Shown here: positions 7,332 through 16,566 of the stretch, in pieces
How the letters are laid out: the number at the start of each line of letters is the position of its first letter
Position numbering within the stretch: the stretch's first letter is position 1
Assembly: GCA_913055595.1 (NCBI GenBank)
Contig: CAJXLD010000004.1
Location: 1-32,641 of the forward strand
From: an uncultured Altererythrobacter sp.
GTDB taxonomy: Bacteria; Pseudomonadota; Alphaproteobacteria; Sphingomonadales; Sphingomonadaceae
Reading direction: 5' to 3'
Length of the DNA stretch: 32,641 bases
Program-made: the position numbers and the translations under genes
Notes under the pieces: generated by a model
Database searches by the model: none
Told to the model about the DNA's origin: nothing
The model's input: only the letters and a program-made list of their open reading frames with translations

Positions 7332-8237
7332 ATGCGCTTGATCTTTATGGGAACGCCGGACTTCGCCGTGCCGACCCTGCGCGCATTGCATGAGGCCGGG
7401 CACGAGATATGTGCGGTCTATTCGCAGCCCCCCGCTCGCGCCGGTCGCGGCAAGCAATTGCGGCCCTCTCCCGTCCACGCAAAGGCGGACGAGTTAGGGC
7501 TGGAGGTGCATACGCCTGAATCGATGCGCGAACCACGGGCACAGGCGGAATTCCTTGCGCTCGAAGCCGATGCCGCCGTGGTGGTCGCTTATGGCCAGTT
7601 GCTGCCTAGGGCGATCATCGAAGGGCCGCGGCTCGGCTGTTTCAACGTGCATGGCAGCCTGCTCCCCCGCTGGCGCGGCGCGGCGCCGATACAGCGCGCG
7701 ATTCTGGCGGGCGATGAGGAGACGGGTATCACCATCATGCGGATGGAAACGGGGCTCGATACCGGACCCATGCTGCTGAAAGACAACACGCCGATCGATG
7801 ACAAGACCGCAGGCGACCTCCACGACGAACTGATGGAAATGGGTGCGCGGCTGATGGTCGACGCACTCGCACAGCTCGACAGCATCGCGCCGCAAGAACA
7901 GGATGATGCGCTCGCCACCTATGCCGCCAAGATCGACAAGGCCGAGGCGGCGATCGACTGGTCAAGACCTGCGCAAGATATCGGACGGCAAGTCCGCGCT
8001 TTCTCGCCCTTCCCCGGCGCATGGTTCACGTTGGACGGAGAGCGGATCAAACTTCTGCGCGCCGAGATCGTCGATGTGGCGGGCGAAGCGGGAACTGTGC
8101 TGGATGCGCAGATGACAATTGCCTGCGGACAAAGCGCCATCCGCCCGCTTGAACTGCAGCGCGCCGGGAAGCCTGCCATGAGCGCCGAGGACTATCTGCG
8201 CGGTCGCCCCGCCGCGGTAGGTTCAGTGCTCCAGTGA
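7332..8237 (+). CDS. fmt: Methionyl-tRNA formyltransferase
   Basis: Transfers the formyl group of 10-formyl-THF to initiator Met-tRNA. The 301-residue chain has the N-terminal catalytic domain with [12 protein letters not shown] (5-16), the catalytic triad Asn105, His107 ([18 protein letters not shown]) and Asp143 (GLDTGP), and a C-terminal OB-like domain ([20 protein letters not shown]). A ribosome-binding site AAAGG (7318-7322) precedes the ATG at 7332. The stop codon overlaps the truA GTG start, so the two form an operon. It is separated from its frequent partner def by the divergent recR. Confidence 0.97.
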   Translation: MRLIFMGTPDFAVPTLRALHEAGHEICAVYSQPPARAGRGKQLRPSPVHAKADELGLEVHTPESMREPRAQAEFLALEADAAVVVAYGQLLPRAIIEGPRLGCFNVHGSLLPRWRGAAPIQRAILAGDEETGITIMRMETGLDTGPMLLKDNTPIDDKTAGDLHDELMEMGARLMVDALAQLDSIAPQEQDDALATYAAKIDKAEAAIDWSRPAQDIGRQVRAFSPFPGAWFTLDGERIKLLRAEIVDVAGEAGTVLDAQMTIACGQSAIRPLELQRAGKPAMSAEDYLRGRPAAVGSVLQ

Positions 8238-8977
8238 CCCGCTTCGCCCTCACCCTTGAATTCGACGGTGCACCCTTCTTTGGCCTGCAGCGCCAAAGCC
8301 ATGGCCCCAGCGTGCAGCAGGCAGTGGAGGAAGCCGTTCTAGCGATCACCGGCGAGGAGGTGCGCATGCACTCTGCCGGTCGCACCGATAGTGGCGTGCA
8401 TGCGCTGGGCATGGTCAGCCATGTCGATATCGAAAAGGAGATGGATCCTTTCCGCCTGTCCGAAGCGCTCAACGCCAGGTTGCGGCCCAATCCCATCGCC
8501 GTGGTCCATTGCGAGGTGAAGCCCGATGACTGGCATGCCCGCTTTTCCTGCATCGGCCGCGCCTATGAATATCGCATCGTCAATCGCCGCGCGCCGCTGA
8601 CGCTTGAACGCGGCAAGGCCTGGCACGTCCCCCGCCCGCTCGATGCAGACGCCATGCACGAAGCCGCGCAGCATCTTGTCGGGCAGCACGATTTCACAAC
8701 TTTCCGTTCGGTTCATTGCCAGGCCAACGATCCGGTCAAGACGCTCGACCGCCTCGATGTCAGCCGCGAAGGCGATCATGTTGTCGTGCAGGCAGAAGCG
8801 CGGAGTTTCCTTCATCATCAGGTGCGCAGCATGGTCGGCACGCTGTCGCTGGTCGGACTTGGCCAGTGGGAACCGGACCAGGCGCGCGAGGTGCTGGAGG
8901 CAAAGGACCTCCAGCAACTGGGCCTCAACGCCCCGCCGGATGGATTGTATTTCGTGCGGGCCGTCTATCCCGACTAA
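8234..8977 (+). CDS. truA: tRNA pseudouridine(38-40) synthase TruA
   Basis: Isomerises uridines 38-40 in the tRNA anticodon arm. The 247-residue chain begins with the conserved [16 protein letters not shown] and has the catalytic motif [10 protein letters not shown] with Asp52. It continues with the RNA-binding elements [17 protein letters not shown] and [19 protein letters not shown]. The start is a GTG overlapping the fmt TGA as GTGA, implying translational coupling. The TAA stop overlaps the stop of the convergent penicillin-binding protein gene by four bases (CTAA). Confidence 0.96.
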   Translation: MTRFALTLEFDGAPFFGLQRQSHGPSVQQAVEEAVLAITGEEVRMHSAGRTDSGVHALGMVSHVDIEKEMDPFRLSEALNARLRPNPIAVVHCEVKPDDWHARFSCIGRAYEYRIVNRRAPLTLERGKAWHVPRPLDADAMHEAAQHLVGQHDFTTFRSVHCQANDPVKTLDRLDVSREGDHVVVQAEARSFLHHQVRSMVGTLSLVGLGQWEPDQAREVLEAKDLQQLGLNAPPDGLYFVRAVYPD

Positions 8978-11073
8978 TCCTCAGCCGGTTCCACCCGCAG
9001 CCCCTCCTGGTCGAAGCGGATTTCGAACGGGATGCCTTCGATCTGGGTAGAAACAGTAGCACCATCCTCATCGATCGAGAGCGTTGTCAGACCGTCGTCG
9101 GAGAGGGGAATATTCTCCAGCCCATCAACGTCGAAGGGCTGGATCGGACCGCCGGGATCAGGCGATGCGGTGGGGTTCGGTGCCGGGCGCGTGCGTTCAC
9201 CCAATGCAGCAGCCATAAAGTCGCGCCAGATGCGTGCAGGAAGCCCGCCACCCGATACGCCTGACAGCGGCGAATTGTCGTCATTGCCGACCCATACGCC
9301 CACCACCAGCTCACCCGCATAGCCGACAAAGAGCGCATCGCGATTGTCCTGCGTAGTCCCGGTCTTGCCGAAATTTGCCGCCTGCAACATCGCCGCGCGG
9401 CCGGTGCCGCGATTGATAGCCCCGCGCAGTAGTGCCTCGATGTCCTCATGGTCTTCGGATGACATGCTAGATGGCCCGTCCCACAGCCATTCCAGCCATC
9501 CCTGTTCGGGCCGGGCAAATGCGTGTGGTTCCACAGGATAGGCGTTGGCGGCAATCCCGGCATAGGCCGATGTGAGTTCGAGCAGGCTCATGGTCGAAGT
9601 GCCCAACGCCAGGCTGGGATCGCCTTCATCCAAGTCCGACGTTATGCCTAGGTCACGTGCCATATCGATCACCGCATCGGTGCCTACTTCCTGCTGCAAA
9701 CGTACCGCCGCCACGTTCGAACTTTGCGCAAATGCATCGGCAAGCGTGATCGTCTCCGAATATCGCCCGCTGGCATTGCGCGGGCGATAGGCACCGTTGA
9801 CGATCTCTGTATTGGCGATCGTATCCTCAGGCTCCCATCCGTCGCGAAGCGCAGCAAGATAGACAAAGGTCTTGAAAGTCGATCCAACCTGCCGCTGCGC
9901 CTGTGTCGCACGGTTGAAGGGCGATGCCTCGTAGTCCTTGCCACCGATCATGGCGACCACTTCACCATCGGGCCGCATCGCCACCAGGGCTACTTGCGCA
10001 TTGCCCAATGGCGCACGCTGAATAACGTCGCGCGCGATATTCTGCAGTCGGGAATCGAGCGTGGTGGTTAGCGTCTGGCGGACATAGCCAACCTCGCTTC
10101 GCTGCCGCGCCTCGGGCAATGCCCAGTCGGCGAAATAGGTGCCGGTGGGCAGATCGTTCGCTTCGCGCACGTCGGTACGCGGTACGCGCATGGCATCGGC
10201 CTCGGCCTGGGTAATGTACCCGGCGGCAACCATGGCATTCTTGACCAGCCGCATACGCTCTGCGGCAAGCTCAGGGTTGCGCGTAGGGGCAAGGCGACTG
10301 GGGGCCTGTAACAACCCCGCCAGCATCGCTGCCTGTTCGGGCCGCAGATTCTCCGGCTGGCGGTAGAAGTAATGCAGGCTCGCCGCTCGCAAGCCATAGC
10401 GATTGTCCCCGAAATAGGCGTTGGAGAGATAGCGCTCGAGAATCTCGTCCTTGGTCAGCCACGCTTCGAGCCAGAAGGCGATCAGAGCCTCGCGCGCCTT
10501 GCGGGTCATGCTGCGCTCGGGGGTGAGGAAGGTGAATTTGGCGAGCTGCTGGGTGATCGTCGAGCCGCCCTGCATCGGCCCGCCCGACACCTGCGCCCAT
10601 GCTGCGCGCGCCACACCTCGCGGATCGACGCCCCAATGGCTGTAGAAGCGCCGGTCCTCGATCGCGAGGAAGGGTTCGATCACATGATCGGGAAGGTCTG
10701 CAACGCGCACCGGCTCATCCACCACCGCGCCATTGCGGGCGATCGGCGTGCCATCGCTGGCCAGCAGAGTGATTTGTGGAGCGGCAATCGGCTCGAGCGA
10801 TTTGGAGAGCGGGGCGGTGATGGCAAGCCACCCAACCAGCAGGATAAAGAGGAATAGCAAAGTCACCACGCTGCGGCTGAACCACCACCAGCGGCCGCGC
10901 CCGCGCCAGAAACGCGGCGGCTTATCGCCCCCGTCACCGCGGTCAAAACGCAGTTCGTCATCATCCTTGCCCGCAAACAGCGGATGCCACGGCGCGTCTT
11001 CCAGCACCGTGGACACTTCTCCGGGAGCCCAACGCTCGTCCTTGTTCTTCCTCAGGGAACGCAACCAAGCCAT
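8974..11073 (-). CDS. Class A penicillin-binding protein (PBP1 type), bifunctional
   Basis: Polymerises and cross-links peptidoglycan at the inner membrane. In 699 residues it has a charged cytoplasmic tail (1-66), a membrane segment (about 67-87), a GT51 glycosyltransferase domain with [12 protein letters not shown] (catalytic Glu139) and [12 protein letters not shown], then a transpeptidase domain with Ser398-x-x-Lys401 (GSTFK), SSN (451-453) and KTG (570-572). An acidic, Pro-rich C-terminal extension of roughly 85 residues follows ([16 protein letters not shown]...). The long basic and Trp-rich stretch [15 protein letters not shown] just before the membrane is striking. It stands alone, convergent with truA. 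I do not assign mrcA, mrcB or pbpC because the class boundary cannot be settled by eye. Confidence 0.94.
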   Translation of the reverse strand: MAWLRSLRKNKDERWAPGEVSTVLEDAPWHPLFAGKDDDELRFDRGDGGDKPPRFWRGRGRWWWFSRSVVTLLFLFILLVGWLAITAPLSKSLEPIAAPQITLLASDGTPIARNGAVVDEPVRVADLPDHVIEPFLAIEDRRFYSHWGVDPRGVARAAWAQVSGGPMQGGSTITQQLAKFTFLTPERSMTRKAREALIAFWLEAWLTKDEILERYLSNAYFGDNRYGLRAASLHYFYRQPENLRPEQAAMLAGLLQAPSRLAPTRNPELAAERMRLVKNAMVAAGYITQAEADAMRVPRTDVREANDLPTGTYFADWALPEARQRSEVGYVRQTLTTTLDSRLQNIARDVIQRAPLGNAQVALVAMRPDGEVVAMIGGKDYEASPFNRATQAQRQVGSTFKTFVYLAALRDGWEPEDTIANTEIVNGAYRPRNASGRYSETITLADAFAQSSNVAAVRLQQEVGTDAVIDMARDLGITSDLDEGDPSLALGTSTMSLLELTSAYAGIAANAYPVEPHAFARPEQGWLEWLWDGPSSMSSEDHEDIEALLRGAINRGTGRAAMLQAANFGKTGTTQDNRDALFVGYAGELVVGVWVGNDDNSPLSGVSGGGLPARIWRDFMAAALGERTRPAPNPTASPDPGGPIQPFDVDGLENIPLSDDGLTTLSIDEDGATVSTQIEGIPFEIRFDQEGLRVEPAED

Positions 11074-11077
11074 CTTG

Positions 11078-11099
11078 CTGTGTTACACGATTAATACAG
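11078..11099. promoter_or_regulatory. Imperfect palindrome before the penicillin-binding protein gene
   Basis: A 22-base site with symmetrical ends CTGT and ACAG and inner TTA/TAA pairs; 7 of 11 positions in each half pair. It lies 4-26 bases upstream of the ATG at 11073, where a repressor could block transcription or initiation. No known consensus is recognised. Confidence 0.25.
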
Positions 11100-11117
11100 T
11101 AAAAGCGAGACTCAGAA

Positions 11118-11190
11118 TCTGTTCACCCAGAAAATCTCATATCAACTGATGACGCGGGCATCGAGAGATGCCATGATCACTATGAACAGA
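11118..11190 (+). other. Possible structured leader of the DUF6152 operon
   Basis: TCTGTTCA (11118-11125) and TGAACAGA (11183-11190) can pair over eight bases. They enclose a 6-base-pair hairpin, GGCATC-GAGA-GATGCC (11157-11172), with a GNRA-type loop. The structure would end 12 bases before the ribosome-binding site of the DUF6152 gene. An isolated long-range 8-base pairing is common by chance, so support rests on the nested stable hairpin and its position. Confidence 0.3.
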
Positions 11191-11212
11191 GCCAGAAGGC
11201 TTGGAGAGGTAA

Positions 11213-11587
11213 ATGAATAAGTTTGGTATTCTCGCGGCTGTCGCGGGACTTGGGATGCTTGCTCCCACCGTGCAAGCCCATCATTCCAATGCAATGTTCG
11301 ATACGTCGCGCGAAGTGAACATGCGCGGCGTTGTGCGCGAGTTCCAGTGGAGCAATCCGCACGCCTATATCCAGATGGTGGTGACCGAAGAGGATGGAAC
11401 GGAGACCGAATGGAGCATGGAAATGGGCGCGCCCATGTATCTTTATGCTCGCGGCTGGCGTCCGCGCACCTTGCGCCCTGGCAGTGTGATCAATGTTCGC
11501 GCCCATCCTTTACGCAGCGGTGAGCCGGGCGGCGTGGTGGTCGACGTGACCGACGCGGATGGTAACGAGATCGGGACAAACCAATGA
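11213..11587 (+). CDS. DUF6152 family exported protein
   Basis: A 124-residue protein with signal peptide MNKFGILAAVAGLGMLAPTVQA. The mature protein opens with the family hallmark AHHSNAMFD, followed by the beta-rich GVVREFQWSNPHAYIQM, EWSMEMGAP and TLRPGSVINVRAHPLRSGEPGG. The fold resembles a small OB-like barrel; the conserved His and NPH residues could bind metal, but no reaction is known. A strong ribosome-binding site, GGAGAGG (11203-11209), precedes the ATG. The stop overlaps the next start as ATGA, so it is the first gene of a coupled three-gene exported cassette. Confidence 0.9.
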   Translation: MNKFGILAAVAGLGMLAPTVQAHHSNAMFDTSREVNMRGVVREFQWSNPHAYIQMVVTEEDGTETEWSMEMGAPMYLYARGWRPRTLRPGSVINVRAHPLRSGEPGGVVVDVTDADGNEIGTNQ

Positions 11588-12381
11588 GGTGGACTGCAAT
11601 TGCCGCACTGGCGCTTGCCGCAATCGTGGCGCCTGCCTCTGCTCAGGATTCGATGGACCAGGCTGCGCGGACCGAGAAATTTGCCGAATTGCCTTATTGG
11701 CCCGGCTATTGGGTGAGCGAATATACGATCGGCACCACGATTGGTGGCGCTGCCCCCGCATTGGCCGAAGCGCGCGAACGCGGTGACACGAGCTTCTTCC
11801 GCAACTTCATGAGCCTTAATGGCGGTGGCGCGAGCTGGAATGAAGAAGGGCGTGCCCGCCTTGCCGAAGTTCGGGCCGCTGCCCGGGGCCGCAAAGCTGA
11901 CGGCTGGGGCTTCCCGATGATGATGAATGCGGCAACGCCCATTGTCTTTGCCATCACACCCGAGTTGGTCATCATCACCAATTCCTATGGCGAGACCCGG
12001 CATATCTACACCGACGGCCGCCCCATGCCCGACGAGCTGGACATGTGGCCGACCGTTTACGGCACCTCCGTGGGCCATTGGGAGGGCGATACGCTGGTGA
12101 TAGAAACGCGCATGGTCTCTACGCCCTCGGACTATTTCCACGGTGCCCCGCCCTATTCCGAGGATGCCGTCTATGTGGAACGTCTGCGGCTGGAAGGTGA
12201 TCGGCTGATTGGTGATTATACCGTCACCGATCCGACCTATCTGAGCGAGCCCTTCCATACGCAAGTGAGCTGGCTGCGCGACGAAGGTTTCGATCGTATG
12301 ATCCAGATTGATTGGGACAATGACCGCACCAGTTTTGATGGGGAATTCAATACGATCGAAGCCGAAGCTGTGGAGGATTGA
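11584..12381 (+). CDS. Exported protein of unnamed family, partner of DUF6152
   Basis: A 265-residue protein with signal peptide MRWTAIAALALAAIVAPASA. The central motif HIYTDGRPMP, followed by W-x-x-VYGTSVGHWEGDTLVIET, recurs in many uncharacterised secreted proteins of acidobacteria and sphingomonads, often next to DUF6152 genes. The rest is Trp/Tyr-rich, beta-like sequence (LPYWPGYWVSEYTIG, VYVERLRLEGDRLIGDYTVTDP). It ends in an acidic tail. Coupled to the preceding gene by ATGA. The next gene starts three bases after this stop, with its ribosome-binding site inside this gene. Function unknown; a periplasmic binding or lyase-like role is a guess. Confidence 0.85.
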   Translation: MRWTAIAALALAAIVAPASAQDSMDQAARTEKFAELPYWPGYWVSEYTIGTTIGGAAPALAEARERGDTSFFRNFMSLNGGGASWNEEGRARLAEVRAAARGRKADGWGFPMMMNAATPIVFAITPELVIITNSYGETRHIYTDGRPMPDELDMWPTVYGTSVGHWEGDTLVIETRMVSTPSDYFHGAPPYSEDAVYVERLRLEGDRLIGDYTVTDPTYLSEPFHTQVSWLRDEGFDRMIQIDWDNDRTSFDGEFNTIEAEAVED

Positions 12382-12383
12382 GA

Positions 12384-13370
12384 ATGAAGACCAGGCTTTC
12401 CCTTCTCGCTGCGGCACTGTGCCTCGCGGCACCTGCAACCGCCCAGGACCTGTTACCGGGCGAGGTGGCCACCGAGATTCCGGCGATTGCCGGCGTGGTG
12501 TCGGGCGATGCCGAATGGGAAATGATCTGGTCGGGTCCGATGACGGCGGACGGCATGACCACGACAGCTGACGGCTTGCTGCTCTTCGCGCAGGAACAGA
12601 GCAATGCGATCTGGAAGCTTTGGCCCGATGGTAGGGCCTTTGTCGAAGTACCCTATGTGCTGGGAGCGGGCGCTGCTTCGGTGGATGGTGACGGCAATAT
12701 CCTCGCCGTCGAACGCGGTTGCACCGATCCTGGCCTGATGCAACTGACCTGCGACCGTCCCGGACGGGTCATGCAACTGACCCCCGAACGCAAGGTGATT
12801 GCCGACGCCTTTTCCGACGGCCGTCCCTTGGCACGGCTGAACGATCTGCAGCAAGATGGCCGTGGTGGCGCTTGGTTCACAGACGGGCCGCTTTATCACA
12901 CTGATACAGAGGGCACTGTTACCACGGTCTATACGCCCAACGCCTTCACCAATGGCGTCGTCACCAGTCCTGACGGCGAGACGCTATATGTCACCGACAT
13001 GCGCGATATTGTCGCCTTCGACGTTGCTGATGACGGCAGCACATCCAACCAACGTATCTTTGGCACTCTGTCCAAGGATACGGCGGGATTCGGCGGCGAT
13101 GGCATGGCGGTGGACGCTGCGGGCCGATTGTATGTTACCGGCGATGCAGGCCTGTATGTTTTCGCGCCCGATGGCAGTGAACTCGGCGTGATCCCCACGC
13201 CGCGTCGCTCGATCACCGTAGCCTTTGCAGGACAGGACCGTGATGTCCTCTATATCGGTGCGATGGGCGCCGCCACGCCCGAAGGTGAGGCTTGGGAAAC
13301 GCCCGAAGGCGTGCGCAATGTGGCGATGAGCATCTACCGCGTGCCCACGCTCACACAGGGCACGCGCTAG
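12384..13370 (+). CDS. SMP-30/gluconolactonase-like exported beta-propeller protein
   Basis: A 328-residue protein with signal peptide MKTRLSLLAAALCLAAPATA, then six repeats of a beta-propeller. Metal and substrate residues of the family are visible as RLND (Asn153), FTNGVVTSPDG (Asn190) and GGDGMAVD (Asp239). The usual first ligand Glu of an EGP motif is replaced: the sequence here reads WSGPMTADG. It may therefore hydrolyse lactones weakly, differently or not at all. The ATG at 12384 is preferred over an in-frame TTG at 12378 because GGAGGA (12372-12377) is well spaced for it. Third gene of the exported cassette; its stop is 9 bases from the convergent PilZ gene. Confidence 0.88.
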   Translation: MKTRLSLLAAALCLAAPATAQDLLPGEVATEIPAIAGVVSGDAEWEMIWSGPMTADGMTTTADGLLLFAQEQSNAIWKLWPDGRAFVEVPYVLGAGAASVDGDGNILAVERGCTDPGLMQLTCDRPGRVMQLTPERKVIADAFSDGRPLARLNDLQQDGRGGAWFTDGPLYHTDTEGTVTTVYTPNAFTNGVVTSPDGETLYVTDMRDIVAFDVADDGSTSNQRIFGTLSKDTAGFGGDGMAVDAAGRLYVTGDAGLYVFAPDGSELGVIPTPRRSITVAFAGQDRDVLYIGAMGAATPEGEAWETPEGVRNVAMSIYRVPTLTQGTR

Positions 13371-13379
13371 ACGATCGCA

Positions 13380-13682
13380 TCAGGCCGCAGCAGGAATCGA
13401 TAGTTTCTGCCAGATATTGCTGAGCACCGCCTCGTGCAGCGGCTGTTCGAAGGCGAAGCCCGCCTTCTCATCTTCCACCCAGACAATTTCGACCGGCTGG
13501 TAGGAGAGCCCCGGCAGCTGCACCAAAGCGCGTTCACCCGCATTTGCACTCCAACGCTTGCAATCAACCAGGCAACCGCCCTCTGAAATGTCGAGCACTT
13601 CCAGATCGACCGAACCGCCTGATTTGAAACGGCATTTCACCATGAACTTCTGTGCAAGCTCGGATACGCGCCAGATCGCCAT
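13380..13682 (-). CDS. PilZ domain protein, degenerate c-di-GMP site
   Basis: A 100-residue single-domain protein. The DxSxxG motif of PilZ is present (LDISEGGCLVDC, about 30-41), followed by the typical strands GERALVQLPGL, PVEIVWVEDEKAGFAFEQPL and a C-terminal helix. The RxxxR motif that normally clamps c-di-GMP is not visible before it (KFMVKCRF instead), so binding is doubtful. The start ATG at 13682 has a good ribosome-binding site (AGGAG, complement of 13691-13695). It lies downstream of the M28 peptidase on the same strand, 137 bases apart, probably with its own promoter. Confidence 0.85.
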   Translation of the reverse strand: MAIWRVSELAQKFMVKCRFKSGGSVDLEVLDISEGGCLVDCKRWSANAGERALVQLPGLSYQPVEIVWVEDEKAGFAFEQPLHEAVLSNIWQKLSIPAAA

Positions 13683-13819
13683 CTACAACACTCCTGTTGG
13701 GCCGATCCTTTGTGGACCGCCAGCTGGTTACCTCGTGTTATGTATTTCATTTACGGCGACAATAACCAGTTTCGGAAATTGATTAACGGCTCGGCAAGCT
13801 CTTGTGCGCCAGCCCTCGC

Positions 13820-15421
13820 CTATTCGTCTCCGCCAAACATCTCGCCGAAGAAGTCGCCCTCGTTCCATGCGGGCCGATCTTCCATATTGGCGATATTGCG
13901 GGCGACGTGATGATTGACCGCTGTAAACAGTTCTAATGCATCGAAATTTACCAGCGCTACTTCGTCCGATACCCGGTGGTAGTGATTGGCCAGGAAATCT
14001 CCCTGCGCTGCCTCACCGCCATTGGCAAATCCGATCTCGACATAAGCCGCCGGCACGCCTTCCACGACATAGGAATACTGGTCGGATCGGGTAAACAGGC
14101 CCTCTTCCGGCTGGGGATCAGGGCTTAACGGCAGGCCGAACTCTTCCGCCGCCGCAACCACCTGCGGATAGAGGTTGGAACGTTCCGCCCCGAAAGCGAC
14201 CACATCCTGAAAATCGTAGGTCAGCACCGGCATGTCGAGATTGACGTTTGCGACCACCTGATTCTTGGTGACGGTAGGTTTGGCAGCATTGTAGGCAGAG
14301 CCGACCAGTCCTTTTTCCTCGGCGGTTAGCGCTACGAACAGAACCGAACGCCGCGGCGGATCCTGCGCCAGCAGGCGCGCCACTTCGATAATGCCCGCTA
14401 CACCGACTGCATTGTCCATTGCGCCATTGTAAATCTCGTCATCGCCCTCCTCCTCGGTCGGCTGGATCCCCTCGTGATCGAGATGGGCGGTCAGCACGAC
14501 ATATTCATCGGCCACCGAAGGATCGCTGCCCGTCAGCATACCGATGACATTGGGTGTATCGATCCGTTCGAAGCGGCTCGCAAAGTCGATCCGCGCGGTA
14601 CGTCCGGTGGCAAAGCTGGGGAAGCGCCTCTCTGGCGTTGCTTCGGCAGCGGCCAGATCGTCATAATCAAACTCCTGTCCTTCAAGCAGCGCACGCGAAA
14701 CTTCGGGTGATAGCACCCCTGTTGCAAAGAAATTGGGTGCCTGGGTCTCTGGCCTGCCGTCTTCATGCAACCAGGTCATGGATGTATTGTGTCTCGCCTG
14801 TTCGCGGATCACGTCCCATGGATAGGCTTCCTGCAGTACCGGCGTGTTGACCAGCAGCATGCCGATCGCACCGCGATCCGACAGGCGCTGCGACAGGGTG
14901 GAGCGGTAATGCGCCGCCTCCTCGGTATTCAGACCCTCAGGCCCGCCAGTTAAGCGTAGCGCAATCTTGCCTTCCAGATCGATGCCTTCGAAATCGTCGC
15001 GACCCTCGATATCAAGACCATAACCGATAAAGACCATCTCGGCCTCGATCGAACCGCTTTCCTGCTTCGATGTACCGCTGGAATAGAAGTCCTCGAACAG
15101 CACCAGCTCGTCCATCCCTTCGATGGTCAGCGCATTGCCTTCCTCGGCCCGCTCGTAGCTGAGCATGGGGACATGCTGGAAGTAAGTGCCGTTGCCGCCT
15201 GCCGGTTGCAGGCCCAGCGCGGCGAACCGTCCTGCCACATATCCCGCCGCGCGCTCATGCCCGCGCGTTCCAGCCTCGCGGCCCTCCATGTCATCGGCGG
15301 AAAGGATGGTGACGTCGCGTTCCAGATTGGCGCGATCGACGCCGCTGCCATGCGCAAACGCAGGTACGGCAAGAGCAACAGAAAGGGCAGTACCCAGAAG
15401 GGCGGCAGAGATACGGCGCAT
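13820..15421 (-). CDS. Exported M28 family zinc metallopeptidase (aminopeptidase)
   Basis: A 533-residue protein with signal peptide MRRISAALLGTALSVALAVPAFA. The di-zinc ligands and catalytic Glu of family M28 are all visible: His313 (TAHLDHEG), Asp336 (GAMDNAVG), Glu368/Glu369 (TAEEKGLVGS), Asp396 (NLDMP) and His482 (YHRVSDE). A protease-associated (PA) domain is inserted at about 125-250, before the catalytic core. It likely trims N-terminal residues from peptides in the periplasm or outside the cell. It follows cobS on the same strand after 94 bases; the usual cobS partner cobT is not here. Confidence 0.95.
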   Translation of the reverse strand: MRRISAALLGTALSVALAVPAFAHGSGVDRANLERDVTILSADDMEGREAGTRGHERAAGYVAGRFAALGLQPAGGNGTYFQHVPMLSYERAEEGNALTIEGMDELVLFEDFYSSGTSKQESGSIEAEMVFIGYGLDIEGRDDFEGIDLEGKIALRLTGGPEGLNTEEAAHYRSTLSQRLSDRGAIGMLLVNTPVLQEAYPWDVIREQARHNTSMTWLHEDGRPETQAPNFFATGVLSPEVSRALLEGQEFDYDDLAAAEATPERRFPSFATGRTARIDFASRFERIDTPNVIGMLTGSDPSVADEYVVLTAHLDHEGIQPTEEEGDDEIYNGAMDNAVGVAGIIEVARLLAQDPPRRSVLFVALTAEEKGLVGSAYNAAKPTVTKNQVVANVNLDMPVLTYDFQDVVAFGAERSNLYPQVVAAAEEFGLPLSPDPQPEEGLFTRSDQYSYVVEGVPAAYVEIGFANGGEAAQGDFLANHYHRVSDEVALVNFDALELFTAVNHHVARNIANMEDRPAWNEGDFFGEMFGGDE

Positions 15422-15515
15422 GAGGATCAGTCCCAGTTACAATTGAAAGCACCTTGCTAGCCACGCAGGCGCGTGACGCAAGCTTTCAATCGACGAAGGG
15501 GTGATTCCGGGCGGT

Positions 15516-16499
15516 TTACGCCTTCGCAACCACGCTTTCGGGCAGTTCCTTGCCGAACACGCGCTGGTAGTATTCGGCCACCAGCATACGCTCCGCCTCG
15601 TCACACTTATTGAGAAAGGTGAGGCGGAAGGCAAAACCCGGATCGTTGAAGATCTCGGTATTTTCGGCCCAGCTGATCACCGTGCGTGGACTCATCACCG
15701 TGGAGATATCGCCATTGATGAAGCCTTGGCGCGAAAGGTCCGCCACGCGGATCATGTCCGCCACCAGCTTTGGATCGAGGTTCGTCTTGGTGCCCACGAT
15801 TTCCCGCTCGGTCTCTTCGGGCAGGTAATTGAGCGTGGTGACGATGTTCCAGCGGTCCATCTGGCCCTGGTTGATCGCCTGCGTGCCGTGATAGAGACCG
15901 CTCGTGTCGCCCAGCCCCACCGTGTTGGCGGTGGCGAAGAGGCGGAACCACGGGTTCGGGCGGATCACGCGGTTCTGGTCAAGCAAGGTCAGCTTGCCTG
16001 CCTGTTCGAGCACGCGCTGGATCACGAACATCACATCCGGACGGCCGGCGTCATATTCGTCGAACACCAGCGCCACCGGGTGCTGCAACGCCCATGGCAG
16101 CAGGCCTTCGCGGAATTCGGTCACCTGCAAGCCGTCGCGCAGGACGATGGCATCGCGGCCGATCAGGTCGATACGGCTGATATGCGCATCGAGGTTGATG
16201 CGGATGCACGGCCAGTTGAGGCGCGCCGCCACCTGTTCGATATGAGTCGATTTGCCTGTCCCGTGATAGCCCTGGATCATCACGCGGCGATTGTGCGCAA
16301 AGCCGGCCAGGATCGCGAGCGTGGTATCGGGATCGAAGACATAGCTTTCATCCAGATCGGGCACGCGTTCGTCCGCCTTGGAAAAGGCAGGCACTTTCAT
16401 GTCGATATCGATGCCGAATGCCTCGCGGACATCCACTTCTTTATCGGGCTCCGTCATCAACGTGCCGGACATATCGTTATTGCTGGTCATCTCATTCAT
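15516..16499 (-). CDS. cobS: Cobaltochelatase subunit CobS (AAA+ ATPase)
   Basis: An AAA+ ATPase which, with CobT and CobN, inserts cobalt in aerobic cobalamin synthesis. The 327-residue form has the family opening [17 protein letters not shown], Walker [10 protein letters not shown] (77-85), Walker [10 protein letters not shown] (142-150), [20 protein letters not shown] and the C-terminal [16 protein letters not shown] and [21 protein letters not shown]. The start is uncertain: ATG at 16499 is chosen, ATG at 16490 is also possible, and 16529 and 16541 (TTG) extend into the divergent promoter region. No cobT follows; an M28 peptidase sits there. Diverges from the GST gene at 16567. Confidence 0.95.
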   Translation of the reverse strand: MNEMTSNNDMSGTLMTEPDKEVDVREAFGIDIDMKVPAFSKADERVPDLDESYVFDPDTTLAILAGFAHNRRVMIQGYHGTGKSTHIEQVAARLNWPCIRINLDAHISRIDLIGRDAIVLRDGLQVTEFREGLLPWALQHPVALVFDEYDAGRPDVMFVIQRVLEQAGKLTLLDQNRVIRPNPWFRLFATANTVGLGDTSGLYHGTQAINQGQMDRWNIVTTLNYLPEETEREIVGTKTNLDPKLVADMIRVADLSRQGFINGDISTVMSPRTVISWAENTEIFNDPGFAFRLTFLNKCDEAERMLVAEYYQRVFGKELPESVVAKA

Positions 16500-16566
16500 C
16501 TCGGGCGCCTGCCTAGACGCGGGAGGCATTGGCTGCAACAAGCAAGTCCACCAAGGAGAGGTGACA

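Noticed and set aside
2081-8237. fhs, fmt and def as one formyl-cycle operon
   Set aside because: The enzymes are linked by pathway, but the genes lie on different strands and are separated by terminators and recR, so they are not co-transcribed.
12378-12383. TTG start for the SMP-30-like protein, overlapping the preceding stop
   Set aside because: The ATG at 12384 has a far better spaced GGAGGA and gives a normal signal peptide.
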